Of a stretch of DNA of 64,000 nucleotides, positions 1-9,185 are shown in pieces. The notes beneath the pieces are model-generated. The model had not been told where the DNA came from. It saw only the letters and a list, made by a program, of their open reading frames with translations, and did not search any database. The DNA comes from Pseudomonas sp. G34. GTDB taxonomy: Bacteria; Pseudomonadota; Gammaproteobacteria; Pseudomonadales; Pseudomonadaceae. The translations under genes and the position numbers were made by a program. Each line of letters starts with the position of its first letter. Position 1 is the stretch's first letter. Location of the stretch: contig NZ_JAVHZV010000023.1 of assembly GCF_031119625.1 (NCBI RefSeq), positions 186,001-250,000 of the forward strand. Direction: 5' to 3'.

Positions 1-206
1 GTTATTTCCGCACCCGGGTGGTACAGAGCTATCTGGACAAAAGAGTGCTGGAGCGGGTGCCGCGGGCGCCGGAATTCAGCTACCCGACCTATCTGGTGTA
101 TTCCCGCGAACGGGATTCGGCAGCCCTGCAGCAGAGCTTCGCGCTGCTGCGCGAGATCACCGCCCAGGACACCGACTGGTCACAGCGCTGGGATCCGGCG
201 CTGTAA
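1..206 (+). CDS. C-terminal end of a LysR-type transcriptional regulator (partial)
   Basis: Open from the left edge in the frame that begins at base 3 and stopped by TAA. About 67 residues are visible. The stretch around LERVPRAPEFSYPTYLVYS resembles the last strands of a LysR substrate-binding domain, in which a hydrophobic 'P-x-Y-L-V-Y' strand is followed by a final helix (LQQSFALLREI). The DNA-binding domain would lie outside the window. Target genes cannot be inferred, because the downstream neighbour is convergent. Assignment rests on the shape of this short segment, so the family call is moderate. Confidence 0.55.
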   Translation, partial: YFRTRVVQSYLDKRVLERVPRAPEFSYPTYLVYSRERDSAALQQSFALLREITAQDTDWSQRWDPAL

Positions 207-210
207 GCAT

Positions 211-402
211 CTGTTCACGATCTTTCGGCTCTTTGCCTGCAAAAGGGGAGAGCAGCCGTTCGCAATCTCGTGGGAGGGGCTTTAGCCCCGAGCTCTTTGC
301 ACCCCCAAAAAGCTCGGGGCTAAAGCCCCTCCTACAAAATAAGCTCTGCTCACCGTCCGCCTCTGCCTTTTAGCAGTCATGTCGCCTAGAGATCGTGAAC
401 AG
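211..402. repeat. Palindromic intergenic element with 13-bp inverted ends
   Basis: The interval starts with CTGTTCACGATCT (211-223) and ends with its exact reverse complement (390-402). The inner flanks are also roughly complementary (CTGCAAAAGGGGAGAG near 238 against CTCTGCCTTTTAGCAG near 361), and a REP-like hairpin sits in the middle. It begins 4 bp after the stop of the LysR-type gene and ends 9 bp before the stop of the RlpA-like gene, so it fills the convergent gap. The same 13-mer bounds a different element at 56809-56948. It has no coding capacity, so it would be non-autonomous if mobile. Confidence 0.6.
271..334. repeat. REP-like GGGGCTTTAGCCCC hairpin between convergent genes
   Basis: Two 24-base arms (271-294 and 311-334) are reverse complements with one mismatch, separated by a 16-base loop. 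The core GGGGCTTTAGCCCC is itself palindromic. This resembles repetitive extragenic palindromes that are common in Pseudomonas. Lying between two convergent stop codons, it could act as a bidirectional terminator or 3'-end stabiliser. There is no long T-run, so intrinsic termination is not certain. Confidence 0.65.
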
Positions 403-411
403 CCCTCCGTC

Positions 412-786
412 TTACTTCAGGCTTTCCACGCGCACCGGCACCACGCCGGAACGGATCATGTCCAGCGACTCCGCCGCCTTGCGTGACACGTCGATGATCC
501 GCCCGCGGGCGAAGGGGCCGCGGTCGTTGATGCGCACCACCACGCTGCGGTCGTTGTTGAGGTTGGTGACCCTGACCATGGTGCCGAAGGGCAGGGTGCG
601 GTGGGCGGCGGTCAGGGCATTCTGGTTGAAGCGCTCACCGCTGGCGGTCCTGTTGCCGTGGTGGGCCTTGCCGTAATAGGAGGCCTTGCCGTCGGCGCGG
701 TAATCGCCGGGTACACCACCGCCAACGCTGCTACAGCCGGCGAGCAGCAGGCTGAGCAGACCCAGCAGAATCGATAATCGACGCAT
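412..786 (-). CDS. RlpA-like septal ring lytic transglycosylase lipoprotein (short form)
   Basis: A 124-residue predicted outer-membrane lipoprotein. It has a charged N-terminus (MRRL), a hydrophobic stretch and the lipobox LLAGC, giving lipidated Cys18. The rest is a double-psi beta-barrel of the RlpA type, with [30 protein letters not shown] and GRIIDVS blocks. RlpA proteins cleave peptidoglycan strands lacking stem peptides. Classical RlpA carries a C-terminal SPOR domain, which is absent here, so septal targeting is doubtful. It lies downstream of gatB on the same strand with a 64-bp gap. Confidence 0.85.
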   Translation of the reverse strand: MRRLSILLGLLSLLLAGCSSVGGGVPGDYRADGKASYYGKAHHGNRTASGERFNQNALTAAHRTLPFGTMVRVTNLNNDRSVVVRINDRGPFARGRIIDVSRKAAESLDMIRSGVVPVRVESLK

Positions 787-850
787 TGTTTTTCTCCATC
801 CCGAACTTCAGATGTGAAAACGCCGGGTAACCCCGGCGTCTTCAAATCGC

Positions 851-2299
851 TCAGCCTTCGAGCTTTTTCTTCAGCAGTTCGTTCACTTGCCCCGGGTTGG
901 CCTTGCCCTTGGAGGCTTTCATGGCCTGGCCGACGAAGAAACCGAACATCTTGCCGCGCTTGGCTTCGTCGCTGGCGCGGTACTGTTCGACCTGCTCGGC
1001 GTTGGCCGCCAGCACCTCGTCGAGCATCGCTTCGATGGCGCCGGAGTCGGTGACCTGCTTGAGGCCCTTCTTGTCGATCACTTCATCGGCCGTTGCGCCT
1101 TCACCGGCCGCCAGGGCTTCGAAGACCATCTTGGCGATCTTGCCGCTGATGGTGTTGTCCTTGATGCGCAGGATCATGCCGCCCAGTTGCTCGGCGGATA
1201 CCGGCGACTGGTCGATCTCCAGGTTGTCCTTGTTGAGCAGGCTGGACAGCTCGCCCATCACCCAGTTGGCGGCCAGCTTGGCGTCGCCACAGGTCTTGGC
1301 GACCACTTCGAAGTAGTCGGCCAGCTCGCGGCTGGCGCTGAGCACGCTGGCGTCGTAGGTCGACAGCGCGTACTGGCTCTCGAAACGCTCGCGTTTCTGC
1401 GGCGGCAGTTCGGGCAGCTTGGCGCGCAGGTCATCGAGGAAGCTTTGCTCGATCACCACCGGCAACAGGTCCGGGCAGGGGAAGTAACGGTAGTCGTTGG
1501 CTTCTTCCTTGCTGCGCATGGAGCGGGTCTGATCCTTGTTGGGATCGTACAGGCGGGTTTCCTGCACCACCTTGCCGCCGTCTTCGATCAGCTCGATCTG
1601 GCGCTGCACTTCATGGTTGATGGCTTTCTCGATGAAGCGGAACGAGTTGACGTTCTTGATCTCGGCGCGGGTGCCGAACTCGGCCTGGCCCTTGGGGCGC
1701 ACCGATACGTTGCAGTCGCAACGCAGCGAGCCTTCGGCCATGTTGCCGTCGCAGATGCCCAGGTAACGGACGAGTGCATGGATGGCTTTCACGTAGGCCA
1801 CCGCTTCCTTGGCCGAACGGATGTCCGGCTCGGAAACGATTTCCAGCAGCGGCGTGCCAGCGCGGTTCAGGTCGATGCCGCTCATGCCCTGGAAGTCTTC
1901 GTGCAGGCTCTTGCCGGCGTCTTCTTCGAGGTGCGCACGGGTGATGCCGATGCGCTTGACGGTGCCGTCTTCCAGGGTGATGTCGAGGAAGCCCTTGCCG
2001 ACGATGGGGTGATCCATCTGGCTGGTCTGGTAGCCCTTCGGCAGGTCCGGGTAGAAGTAGTTCTTGCGCGCGAAGATATTGCGCTCGGCGATCTCGGCGT
2101 CGATGGCCAGGCCGAATTGGCAGGCCATGCGCACCGCTTCGGCGTTGAGCACCGGCAGGGTGCCGGGCATGCCGAGGTCGACCAGGCTGGCCTGGGTGTT
2201 CGGCTCGGCGCCGAAGGTGGTGGCGCTGGCCGAGAAAATCTTCGATTGGGTGCTGAGCTGAGCGTGAATCTCGAGCCCGATGACGGTTTCCCACTGCAT
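851..2299 (-). CDS. gatB: Aspartyl/glutamyl-tRNA(Asn/Gln) amidotransferase subunit B
   Basis: A 482-residue GatB, the usual length. It binds the misacylated tRNA and carries the kinase/transamidase site that turns Asp-tRNA(Asn) (or Glu-tRNA(Gln)) into the amidated form using ammonia from GatA. Visible family blocks are GLEIHAQL near the N-terminus, [10 protein letters not shown], and [14 protein letters not shown]. The C-terminal YqeY-like tail that contacts tRNA ends in [13 protein letters not shown]. It is the last gene of gatCAB, 14 bp after gatA, so all three subunits are probably made from one transcript. Confidence 0.98.
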   Translation of the reverse strand: MQWETVIGLEIHAQLSTQSKIFSASATTFGAEPNTQASLVDLGMPGTLPVLNAEAVRMACQFGLAIDAEIAERNIFARKNYFYPDLPKGYQTSQMDHPIVGKGFLDITLEDGTVKRIGITRAHLEEDAGKSLHEDFQGMSGIDLNRAGTPLLEIVSEPDIRSAKEAVAYVKAIHALVRYLGICDGNMAEGSLRCDCNVSVRPKGQAEFGTRAEIKNVNSFRFIEKAINHEVQRQIELIEDGGKVVQETRLYDPNKDQTRSMRSKEEANDYRYFPCPDLLPVVIEQSFLDDLRAKLPELPPQKRERFESQYALSTYDASVLSASRELADYFEVVAKTCGDAKLAANWVMGELSSLLNKDNLEIDQSPVSAEQLGGMILRIKDNTISGKIAKMVFEALAAGEGATADEVIDKKGLKQVTDSGAIEAMLDEVLAANAEQVEQYRASDEAKRGKMFGFFVGQAMKASKGKANPGQVNELLKKKLEG

Positions 2300-2313
2300 G
2301 TCTTAATCCTTCC

Positions 2314-3765
2314 TCAGAAGCCGCTCGGTGCTTGTTTGTGCCAGTCGCTGACCTGTTGGTACTGGTGCGCGACGTTGAGCAGACGACCTTCCTGGAAGTA
2401 GTTGCCGAGCAACTGCACGCCCACCGGCAGGCCATCGACGAAGCCGGCTGGCATCGACAGGCCGGGAATGCCGGCCAGGTTGGCGGTGATGGTGTAGATG
2501 TCTTCCAGGTAGGCGGAAACCGGATCGGCGTTCTTCTCGCCGAGCTTCCAGGCCAGGTTCGGCGTGGTCGGGCCGAGGATCACGTCGACGTCCTTGAAGG
2601 CGGCGACGAAGTCGTTCTTGATCAGCCGGCGAATCTTCTGCGCCTTGAGGTAGTAGGCGTCGTAGTAACCGGCGGACAGCGCGTAGGTGCCGACCATGAT
2701 GCGGCGCTTCACTTCGGCGCCGAAGCCTTCCTCACGGGAGCGCTTGTAGAGATCCTGCAGGTCCTTCGGGTTCTCGCAGCGATAGCCGAAACGCACGCCG
2801 TCGAAGCGCGACAGGTTGGAGCTGGCTTCCGCCGGGGCGATCACGTAGTAGGCCGGGATGGCGTGCTGCATGTTCGGCAGGCTGATGTCCTTGACCGTGG
2901 CACCGAGCTTTTTCAGCGCCTCGACCACGGCCATGACCTTCTCGCCGATGCGTGCATCGAGGCCGGCGCCGAAGTATTCCTGCGGCAGGCCGATGCGCAG
3001 GCCGGCCAGCGGTTGGGTGAGGGCAGCCAGGTAGTCATCCACCGGCTGATCGACACTGGTGCTGTCCTTGCTGTCGAAGCCGGCCATGGCTTGCAGCAGC
3101 AGCGCGCAGTCTTCGGCGGTACGGGCCAGCGGGCCACCCTGATCGAGGCTCGAGGCGTAGGCGATCATGCCCCAGCGCGACACGCGGCCATAGGTCGGCT
3201 TGATGCCGGTGAGGTTGGTCAGCGCCGCCGGCTGGCGGATCGAGCCGCCGGTGTCGGTGCCGGTAGCGGCCGGCAGCAGGCGCGCGGCCACGGCAGCAGC
3301 CGAACCGCCCGACGAGCCGCCAGGTACGCGGCTGGTGTCCCAGGGGTTCTTGACCGGACCGTAGTGGCTGGATTCGTTGGCCGAGCCCATGGCGAATTCG
3401 TCCATGTTCAGCTTGCCGAGGGTCACGGTGCCGGCGGCATTCAGTTTCTCGACCACGGTGGCGTCATAGGGCGCCTTGAAGCCGGTGAGGATCTTCGAGC
3501 CACAGCTGGTCAGCACGCCCTGGGTGCAGAACAGGTCCTTGTGGGCGATCGGTGCGCCGAGCAGCGCGCCGGTTTCGCCAGCGGCGCGGCGCGCGTCGGC
3601 GGCCTTGGCCTGCTCGAGGGCCTGCTCGGCGGTCACGGTGATGAAGCTGTTGAGCTGCGGATCGAGCTGCTCGATGCGGCTCAGCAGGCTCTGGGTCAGT
3701 TCGGCAGAGGAGAATTGCTTGTCGGCGAGGGCGCGGGCGATCTCGGCCAGAGTCAATTGATGCAT
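2314..3765 (-). CDS. gatA: Aspartyl/glutamyl-tRNA(Asn/Gln) amidotransferase subunit A
   Basis: A 483-residue amidase-signature protein that hydrolyses glutamine and channels ammonia to GatB. The catalytic Ser-cisSer-Lys triad can be placed at Lys76 (APIAHKD), Ser151 ([11 protein letters not shown]) and Ser175 ([11 protein letters not shown]), matching the family order and spacing. The stop is 14 bp from gatB and the start 15 bp from the gatC stop. Expected to be cytosolic, in a heterotrimer with GatB and GatC. Confidence 0.98.
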   Translation of the reverse strand: MHQLTLAEIARALADKQFSSAELTQSLLSRIEQLDPQLNSFITVTAEQALEQAKAADARRAAGETGALLGAPIAHKDLFCTQGVLTSCGSKILTGFKAPYDATVVEKLNAAGTVTLGKLNMDEFAMGSANESSHYGPVKNPWDTSRVPGGSSGGSAAAVAARLLPAATGTDTGGSIRQPAALTNLTGIKPTYGRVSRWGMIAYASSLDQGGPLARTAEDCALLLQAMAGFDSKDSTSVDQPVDDYLAALTQPLAGLRIGLPQEYFGAGLDARIGEKVMAVVEALKKLGATVKDISLPNMQHAIPAYYVIAPAEASSNLSRFDGVRFGYRCENPKDLQDLYKRSREEGFGAEVKRRIMVGTYALSAGYYDAYYLKAQKIRRLIKNDFVAAFKDVDVILGPTTPNLAWKLGEKNADPVSAYLEDIYTITANLAGIPGLSMPAGFVDGLPVGVQLLGNYFQEGRLLNVAHQYQQVSDWHKQAPSGF

Positions 3766-3780
3766 GGCAGTGCGCTTTCC

Positions 3781-4068
3781 TTACTCGATGACTTTGGGAA
3801 CCAGGTACAGGCCGCTTTCCACGGCCGGGGCGATGGCCTGATAGGCCTCGCGCTGGTTCGCTTCGGTAACGGCGTCGGCGCGCAGGCGCTGGGTGGTTTC
3901 CAGCGGATGTGCCAACGGCTCGATGCCATCGGTATCGACGGCTTGCATGCTGTCGATCAGGCCGAGGATGCTGTTCAGGGTAGCGGTGGTGTGTGGCAGT
4001 TCGCCCTCACTCAGGCCCAGTCGAGCCAGGTGTGCGATCTTTTCCACCTCGGTGCGTTCAAGCGCCAT
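3781..4068 (-). CDS. gatC: Aspartyl/glutamyl-tRNA(Asn/Gln) amidotransferase subunit C
   Basis: A 95-residue GatC, the small belt subunit that wraps GatA and GatB and stabilises the complex. Typical features are the N-terminal [14 protein letters not shown] helix and the [14 protein letters not shown] segment with its DAV motif. It opens the gatCAB operon. The start is supported by AGGAG about 6 bases upstream. A short hairpin (4085-4103) directly precedes that ribosome-binding site. mreB is transcribed divergently across a 321-bp gap. Confidence 0.96.
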   Translation of the reverse strand: MALERTEVEKIAHLARLGLSEGELPHTTATLNSILGLIDSMQAVDTDGIEPLAHPLETTQRLRADAVTEANQREAYQAIAPAVESGLYLVPKVIE

Positions 4069-4084
4069 CGGGTTCTCCTATAAA

Positions 4085-4103
4085 GGCAGCCTTTTGGGCT
4101 GCC
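4085..4103 (-). promoter_or_regulatory. Hairpin in the gatC leader, beside the ribosome-binding site
   Basis: Seven-base arms GGCAGCC/GGCTGCC enclose a 5-base loop. Read on the gatC strand, the stem is followed by TTTAT and then AGGAG and the start codon. The U-run is too short for a strong terminator. The stem sits close enough to the ribosome-binding site to affect initiation or to act as a weak attenuator. No effect can be shown from sequence alone. Confidence 0.4.
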
Positions 4104-4289
4104 AGTGAAAATATGAGCAGGTGCCATGCACAGGGGGCAGGGAACGGATGCGTTTGCCCGGCGTCAAAGGCGGCGTTAAGCGGTTCAGGCACAGCTTGAT
4201 CGTCGGTCGCCGGCTTTTGCCATGTCGGCAGCAACGGCGAAGATGCCTCAAATGCCGCGGAAAAACAGGCAATCTAACATATTGGTGCC

Positions 4290-4318
4290 TTGCTCAAAAT
4301 CCCTGCCGTTGTTAGAGT
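4290..4318 (+). promoter_or_regulatory. Candidate sigma-70 promoter of mreBCD
   Basis: TTGCTC (4290-4295) and TAGAGT (4313-4318) are separated by exactly 17 bases. The predicted start of transcription would be about 65 bases before the mreB ATG. Each hexamer has two departures from consensus, so this is a plausible but not strong promoter. Confidence 0.45.
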
Positions 4319-4377
4319 TTGCCGCACTTTTTTACCTGCGTGTTTTCTTGCGCCGATCTTTACCACGCGTTGCCTAG

Positions 4378-5427
<1,050 letters not shown>

Positions 5428-5508
5428 GCCGCACGCCTCACGCTGCAGCAGCTCGGAAGCTACCATCGCGCCGCATGCAGCTTCCGGGCTGGCTACGAGG
5501 TAATCGCC

Positions 5509-6498
5509 ATAAAGCCGCTATTCGCCAAAGGTCCTTCGCTCGGTGTACGCCTGCTGGTGTTCGCCGTGCTGTCGGCTGCCCTGATGGTCGTCGACGCCCG
5601 CCTTACCGTCCTGCATTCGGTTCGTAGCCAGCTCGGCCTGATCGTCGAGCCCGTCTACTGGCTCGGCCGCCTGCCGGTCACCCTGTGGGAAAGCGCCACC
5701 CAGGAGCTCAGCTCGCGTAACGAGCTGACCGCCGAGAACGAGAAGCTCAAGGCCGAACAGCTGATGATGCAGCGCCGCCTGCAGAAGCTGGCCGCGCTGA
5801 CCGAGCAGAACGTGCGCCTGCGCGAGCTGCTCAACTCCTCGGCTCTGGTCGACGACGAGGTATTGGCCACCGAGCTGATCGGCATCGACCCCAACCCCTT
5901 CACCCACCGCATTCTCATCGACAAGGGCGAGAAGGACGGCGTGGTGCTCGGCCAGCCGGTGCTCGATGCCCGCGGCCTGATGGGCCAGGTGGTCGAGGTG
6001 ATGCCCTACACCTCGCGGGTGCTGTTGCTTACCGATACCACCCACAGCATTCCGGTGCAGGTCAATCGCAACGGCCTGCGCGCCATCGCCACCGGCACCG
6101 GCAACCCGGAGCGCCTCGAGCTGCGCCACGTGGCCGACACCGCCGATATCAAGGAAGGCGATCTGCTGGTCAGCTCCGGCCTTGGCCAGCGTTTCCCGGC
6201 CGGTTATCCGGTGGCCACGGTAACCGAGGTGGTGCACGACTCCGGCCAGCCGTTCGCCATCGTGCGCGCCGTGCCGACCGCCAATCTCAACCGTACCCGC
6301 TACATGCTGCTGGTGTTCACCGACCCGCGGACGCCGGAGCAGCGCGCCGCCGAGTCGGCCGAGGCCCAGGAGGAGGTCGACCGTCGCGCCCTCGAGCATC
6401 CCGATGCCGAGGCGCCGATCGAGGACGCGCCGCCGGGCGAGGCGCCGCAAGAAGTCCCGCCGGCAGCACCTGCCAGTGCCGAGGAGCCGCGCCAATGA
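5509..6498 (+). CDS. mreC: Rod shape-determining protein MreC
   Basis: MreC is a bitopic periplasmic protein of the elongasome. Visible in order are a hydrophobic anchor (VRLLVFAVLSAALMVVDA), a coiled coil rich in Glu, Lys, Gln and Leu (about residues 65-110), the beta-rich core, and a Pro/Glu/Ala-rich tail of about 50 residues. The start is unusual. The first ATG, GTG or TTG in frame is GTG at 5557, inside the membrane helix. The frame is open upstream and encodes KPLFAKGPSLGVRLL, which looks like genuine MreC N-terminus. GAGG at 5497-5500 is 8 bases before an ATA codon at 5509, so I favour ATA (or ATC at 5503) as start. From 5509 it encodes 329 residues, against 313 from the GTG. Confidence 0.93.
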   Translation: MKPLFAKGPSLGVRLLVFAVLSAALMVVDARLTVLHSVRSQLGLIVEPVYWLGRLPVTLWESATQELSSRNELTAENEKLKAEQLMMQRRLQKLAALTEQNVRLRELLNSSALVDDEVLATELIGIDPNPFTHRILIDKGEKDGVVLGQPVLDARGLMGQVVEVMPYTSRVLLLTDTTHSIPVQVNRNGLRAIATGTGNPERLELRHVADTADIKEGDLLVSSGLGQRFPAGYPVATVTEVVHDSGQPFAIVRAVPTANLNRTRYMLLVFTDPRTPEQRAAESAEAQEEVDRRALEHPDAEAPIEDAPPGEAPQEVPPAAPASAEEPRQ

Positions 6499-6983
6499 TC
6501 GCCACCCGTTCGAGCAATCTCTGGGTAATCTGGGCCAGCCTGGTGCTGGCGCTGCTGCTCAGTGTGTCCACGCTGCCGCGCTTCATGGAGATCGGCCGGC
6601 CATTGTGGCTGGCGCTGTTTCTCACCTACTGGGTGTTGGCCGTGCCGCACCGCATCGGCATGACCAGTGCCTTCTGCATCGGCCTGCTGGCCGACGTGCT
6701 CAACGGCACGCTGCTGGGGCAGAACGCGCTGATCCTCACCCTGATCACCTTTCTGGTGCTGAGCCTGCACCAGCGCCTGCGCATGTTTCCCATGTGGCAG
6801 CAGAGCATGGTGCTGCTGGTGGTATTCGGCGTCGCGCAGCTGGTGCAGTTGTGGCTCAACGCCCTGACCGGCAACCGCCCGCCGACCCTGACCTTCGTGC
6901 TGCCGGCACTGGTCAGTGCACTGCTCTGGCCCTGGGTGTGCACCCTGCTGCGCGCGGTGCACCGGCGCATGCGAGTCAACTGA
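6495..6983 (+). CDS. mreD: Rod shape-determining membrane protein MreD
   Basis: A 162-residue integral membrane protein with about five hydrophobic helices (for example NLWVIWASLVLALLLSVST and LWLALFLTYWVLAVP). MreD completes the MreBCD morphogenesis complex in the inner membrane. Its ATG overlaps the mreC stop (ATGA), indicating translational coupling. Sequence of MreD is poorly conserved, so the call rests partly on length, topology and position. Confidence 0.93.
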   Translation: MIATRSSNLWVIWASLVLALLLSVSTLPRFMEIGRPLWLALFLTYWVLAVPHRIGMTSAFCIGLLADVLNGTLLGQNALILTLITFLVLSLHQRLRMFPMWQQSMVLLVVFGVAQLVQLWLNALTGNRPPTLTFVLPALVSALLWPWVCTLLRAVHRRMRVN

Positions 6984-7017
6984 ACCGCGCTGCGGCGCCT
7001 GATTACGAGACCTGCGC

Positions 7018-7614
7018 ATGACCACGCTGTACCTGGCCTCCGCCTCGCCGCGCCGGCGCGAACTGCTCACGCAAATCGGCGTTGCCTTCGTCACCCGCGT
7101 GCAGCCCATCGACGAAACTCCGCAGCCCGCCGAGGCGCCTGCCGCCTATGTCGAGCGCCTGGCGCTGGCCAAGGCACAGGCGGTGCTCGCCACGCTGGAT
7201 GATCGCCACGCCGCCGTGGTGCTCGGCTCCGATACCGCCGTGGTGCTCGATGGGCGCATTCTTGGCAAACCCGTCGACCGTGAGGATGGCTTGGCCACCC
7301 TGGCCGCGCTGGCCGGCCGCGAGCACCAGGTGCTGACTGCCGTCGCGCTGGTCAGCGCTACCCGCGCCGAGGCGCGCGTGGTGAGCAGCACGGTGCGCTT
7401 CAAGCCACTGACCCAGGCCCAGCTCGAAGCGTACTGGGCCACGGGCGAGCCATGCGACAAGGCCGGCAGTTATGGTATTCAGGGCCTGGCTGCGGTATTC
7501 GTCAGCCAGATGCAGGGCAGTTATTCAGCGGTGGTCGGCCTGCCGTTGTGCGAGACTGCCGAACTGCTCGCGCAATTCGCGATTCCGTGCTGGCAAACGA
7601 CCGCCAGCGCATAA
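7018..7614 (+). CDS. maf: Maf-family nucleoside triphosphate pyrophosphatase (dTTP/UTP type)
   Basis: A 198-residue Maf/HAM1-fold protein. Motifs are [12 protein letters not shown] (phosphate-binding loop), [16 protein letters not shown] and [11 protein letters not shown]. The last of these is of the YhdE type that hydrolyses dTTP and UTP and modified pyrimidine nucleotides, limiting their incorporation into nucleic acid. It follows mreD by 34 bp and precedes rng, the usual mre-maf-rng order in gammaproteobacteria. Confidence 0.95.
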   Translation: MTTLYLASASPRRRELLTQIGVAFVTRVQPIDETPQPAEAPAAYVERLALAKAQAVLATLDDRHAAVVLGSDTAVVLDGRILGKPVDREDGLATLAALAGREHQVLTAVALVSATRAEARVVSSTVRFKPLTQAQLEAYWATGEPCDKAGSYGIQGLAAVFVSQMQGSYSAVVGLPLCETAELLAQFAIPCWQTTASA

Positions 7615-7696
7615 CCCAGAGGTTGCAGGCCGCGAAGACCCGAGCATGATGAGCCCGGCGCAGCTTTCAGCTTCATCTCAGCCAAGAGATGGGCGC

Positions 7697-9154
7697 ATGA
7701 GTGAAGAGATTCTGATCAACATCACGCCGATGGAGTCGCGCGTGGCGGTGGTGGAAAACGGTGTCCTGCAGGAAGTGCACGTCGAGCGCACCCAGCGCCG
7801 CGGCATCGTCGGCAACATCTACAAGGGCAAGGTGGTGCGCGTGCTGCCTGGCATGCAGGCGGCGTTCGTCGATATCGGCCTGGAGCGTGCGGCGTTCATC
7901 CATGCCTCGGAAATCTCCAGCCGTGAAGGCAGTGCCGTGGAGAGCATCAGTGCCCTGGTGCACGAAGGCCAGAGCCTGACCGTGCAGGTCACCAAGGACC
8001 CCATCGGCAGCAAGGGCGCCCGGCTGACCACCCAGCTGTCGATCCCGTCGCGCTACCTGGTGTACATGCCGCGCGCCAGTCATGTCGGCATTTCCCTGAA
8101 GATCGAGGACGAAGCCGAGCGCGAGCGCCTCAAGCAGGTGGTCGCCGACTGCGTGGCCGCCGAGGGTATTGCCGAGGCCGGCGGTTTCATCCTGCGTACC
8201 GCCGCCGATGGCGCCCGGGCCGAGGAGATCCTCGTCGATATCCGCTACCTGCGCCGGTTGTGGACGCAGATCGCCGAACAGATGAAAAGCGCGCCGACGC
8301 CCTCGGTGATCTACGAAGATTTGAGCCTGGCCCTGCGCACCCTGCGCGACCTGGTCAGCCCACGTTCCGAGAAGATCCGCGTCGACTCGCGGGAGACCTT
8401 CGGCAAGATCACCAGCTTCGTCGCCGAACTGATGCCGGAAATTTCCGACCGCCTGGAGCACTACCCGGGCGAGCGGCCGATTTTCGACCTGCACGGCATC
8501 GAGGACGAGATCCAGAAGGCCCTGGAGCGCAAGGTGCCGCTGAAATCCGGCGGCTACCTGATCATCGATCCGGCCGAGGCGATGAGCACCATCGACGTCA
8601 ATACCGGCGCCTTCGTCGGTCATCGCACGCTCGAGGAAACCATCTTCAAGACCAACCTCGAGGCGGCCACCGCGATTGCCCGGCAGCTGCGCCTGCGCAA
8701 CCTGGGCGGCATCATCATCATCGATTTCATCGACATGGAAGACGAGGAGCACCAGCGCCAGGTGCTGCGCACCCTGGAAAAACAGCTGGAGCGCGACCAC
8801 GCCAAGACCAACATCATCGGCATCACCGAGCTCGGCCTGGTGCAGATGACCCGCAAGCGCACCCGCGAAAGCCTCGAGCAGGTGCTGTGCGAGCCGTGCA
8901 GCCACTGCCAGGGCCGCGGCAAGTTGAAGACTGCGGAAACCACCTGTTACGAGATTTTCAGGGAGATTCTCCGCGAAGCGCGTGCCTATCAACCCGAGGG
9001 TTATCGCGTGCTGGCCAACCAGAAGGTGGTTGATCGCCTGCTCGACGAAGAGTCGGGCAACGTCGCCGACCTCGAGGCATTCATTGGCCGAACCATCAAG
9101 TTCCAGGTCGAAACCATGTACTCCCAGGAACAATACGATGTGGTGCTGCTTTGA
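7697..9154 (+). CDS. rng: Ribonuclease G
   Basis: A 485-residue RNase E/G-family endoribonuclease, close to the E. coli length of 489. It matures 16S rRNA 5' ends and degrades some mRNAs. An S1 domain (GIVGNIYKGKVVRVLPGMQAAFVDIG is its core, about residues 35-60) is followed by the DNase I-like catalytic domain, with the metal-binding Asp residues in STIDVNTGAF and IIIIDFIDMED. The zinc-link Cys pair is CEPCSHC. I chose the ATG giving MSEEILINITPMESRVAVV because this is the conserved N-terminus. Upstream in-frame ATGs at 7646 and 7649 add non-conserved residues. Confidence 0.96.
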   Translation: MSEEILINITPMESRVAVVENGVLQEVHVERTQRRGIVGNIYKGKVVRVLPGMQAAFVDIGLERAAFIHASEISSREGSAVESISALVHEGQSLTVQVTKDPIGSKGARLTTQLSIPSRYLVYMPRASHVGISLKIEDEAERERLKQVVADCVAAEGIAEAGGFILRTAADGARAEEILVDIRYLRRLWTQIAEQMKSAPTPSVIYEDLSLALRTLRDLVSPRSEKIRVDSRETFGKITSFVAELMPEISDRLEHYPGERPIFDLHGIEDEIQKALERKVPLKSGGYLIIDPAEAMSTIDVNTGAFVGHRTLEETIFKTNLEAATAIARQLRLRNLGGIIIIDFIDMEDEEHQRQVLRTLEKQLERDHAKTNIIGITELGLVQMTRKRTRESLEQVLCEPCSHCQGRGKLKTAETTCYEIFREILREARAYQPEGYRVLANQKVVDRLLDEESGNVADLEAFIGRTIKFQVETMYSQEQYDVVLL

Positions 9155-9185
9155 CGGAGCCCGGCCGGGCCGGGGCATGAACTGA

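Noticed and set aside
211..402. CRISPR-like array
   Set aside because: The repeated units are inverted and only two, with no regular spacers, and no cas genes occur in the window.
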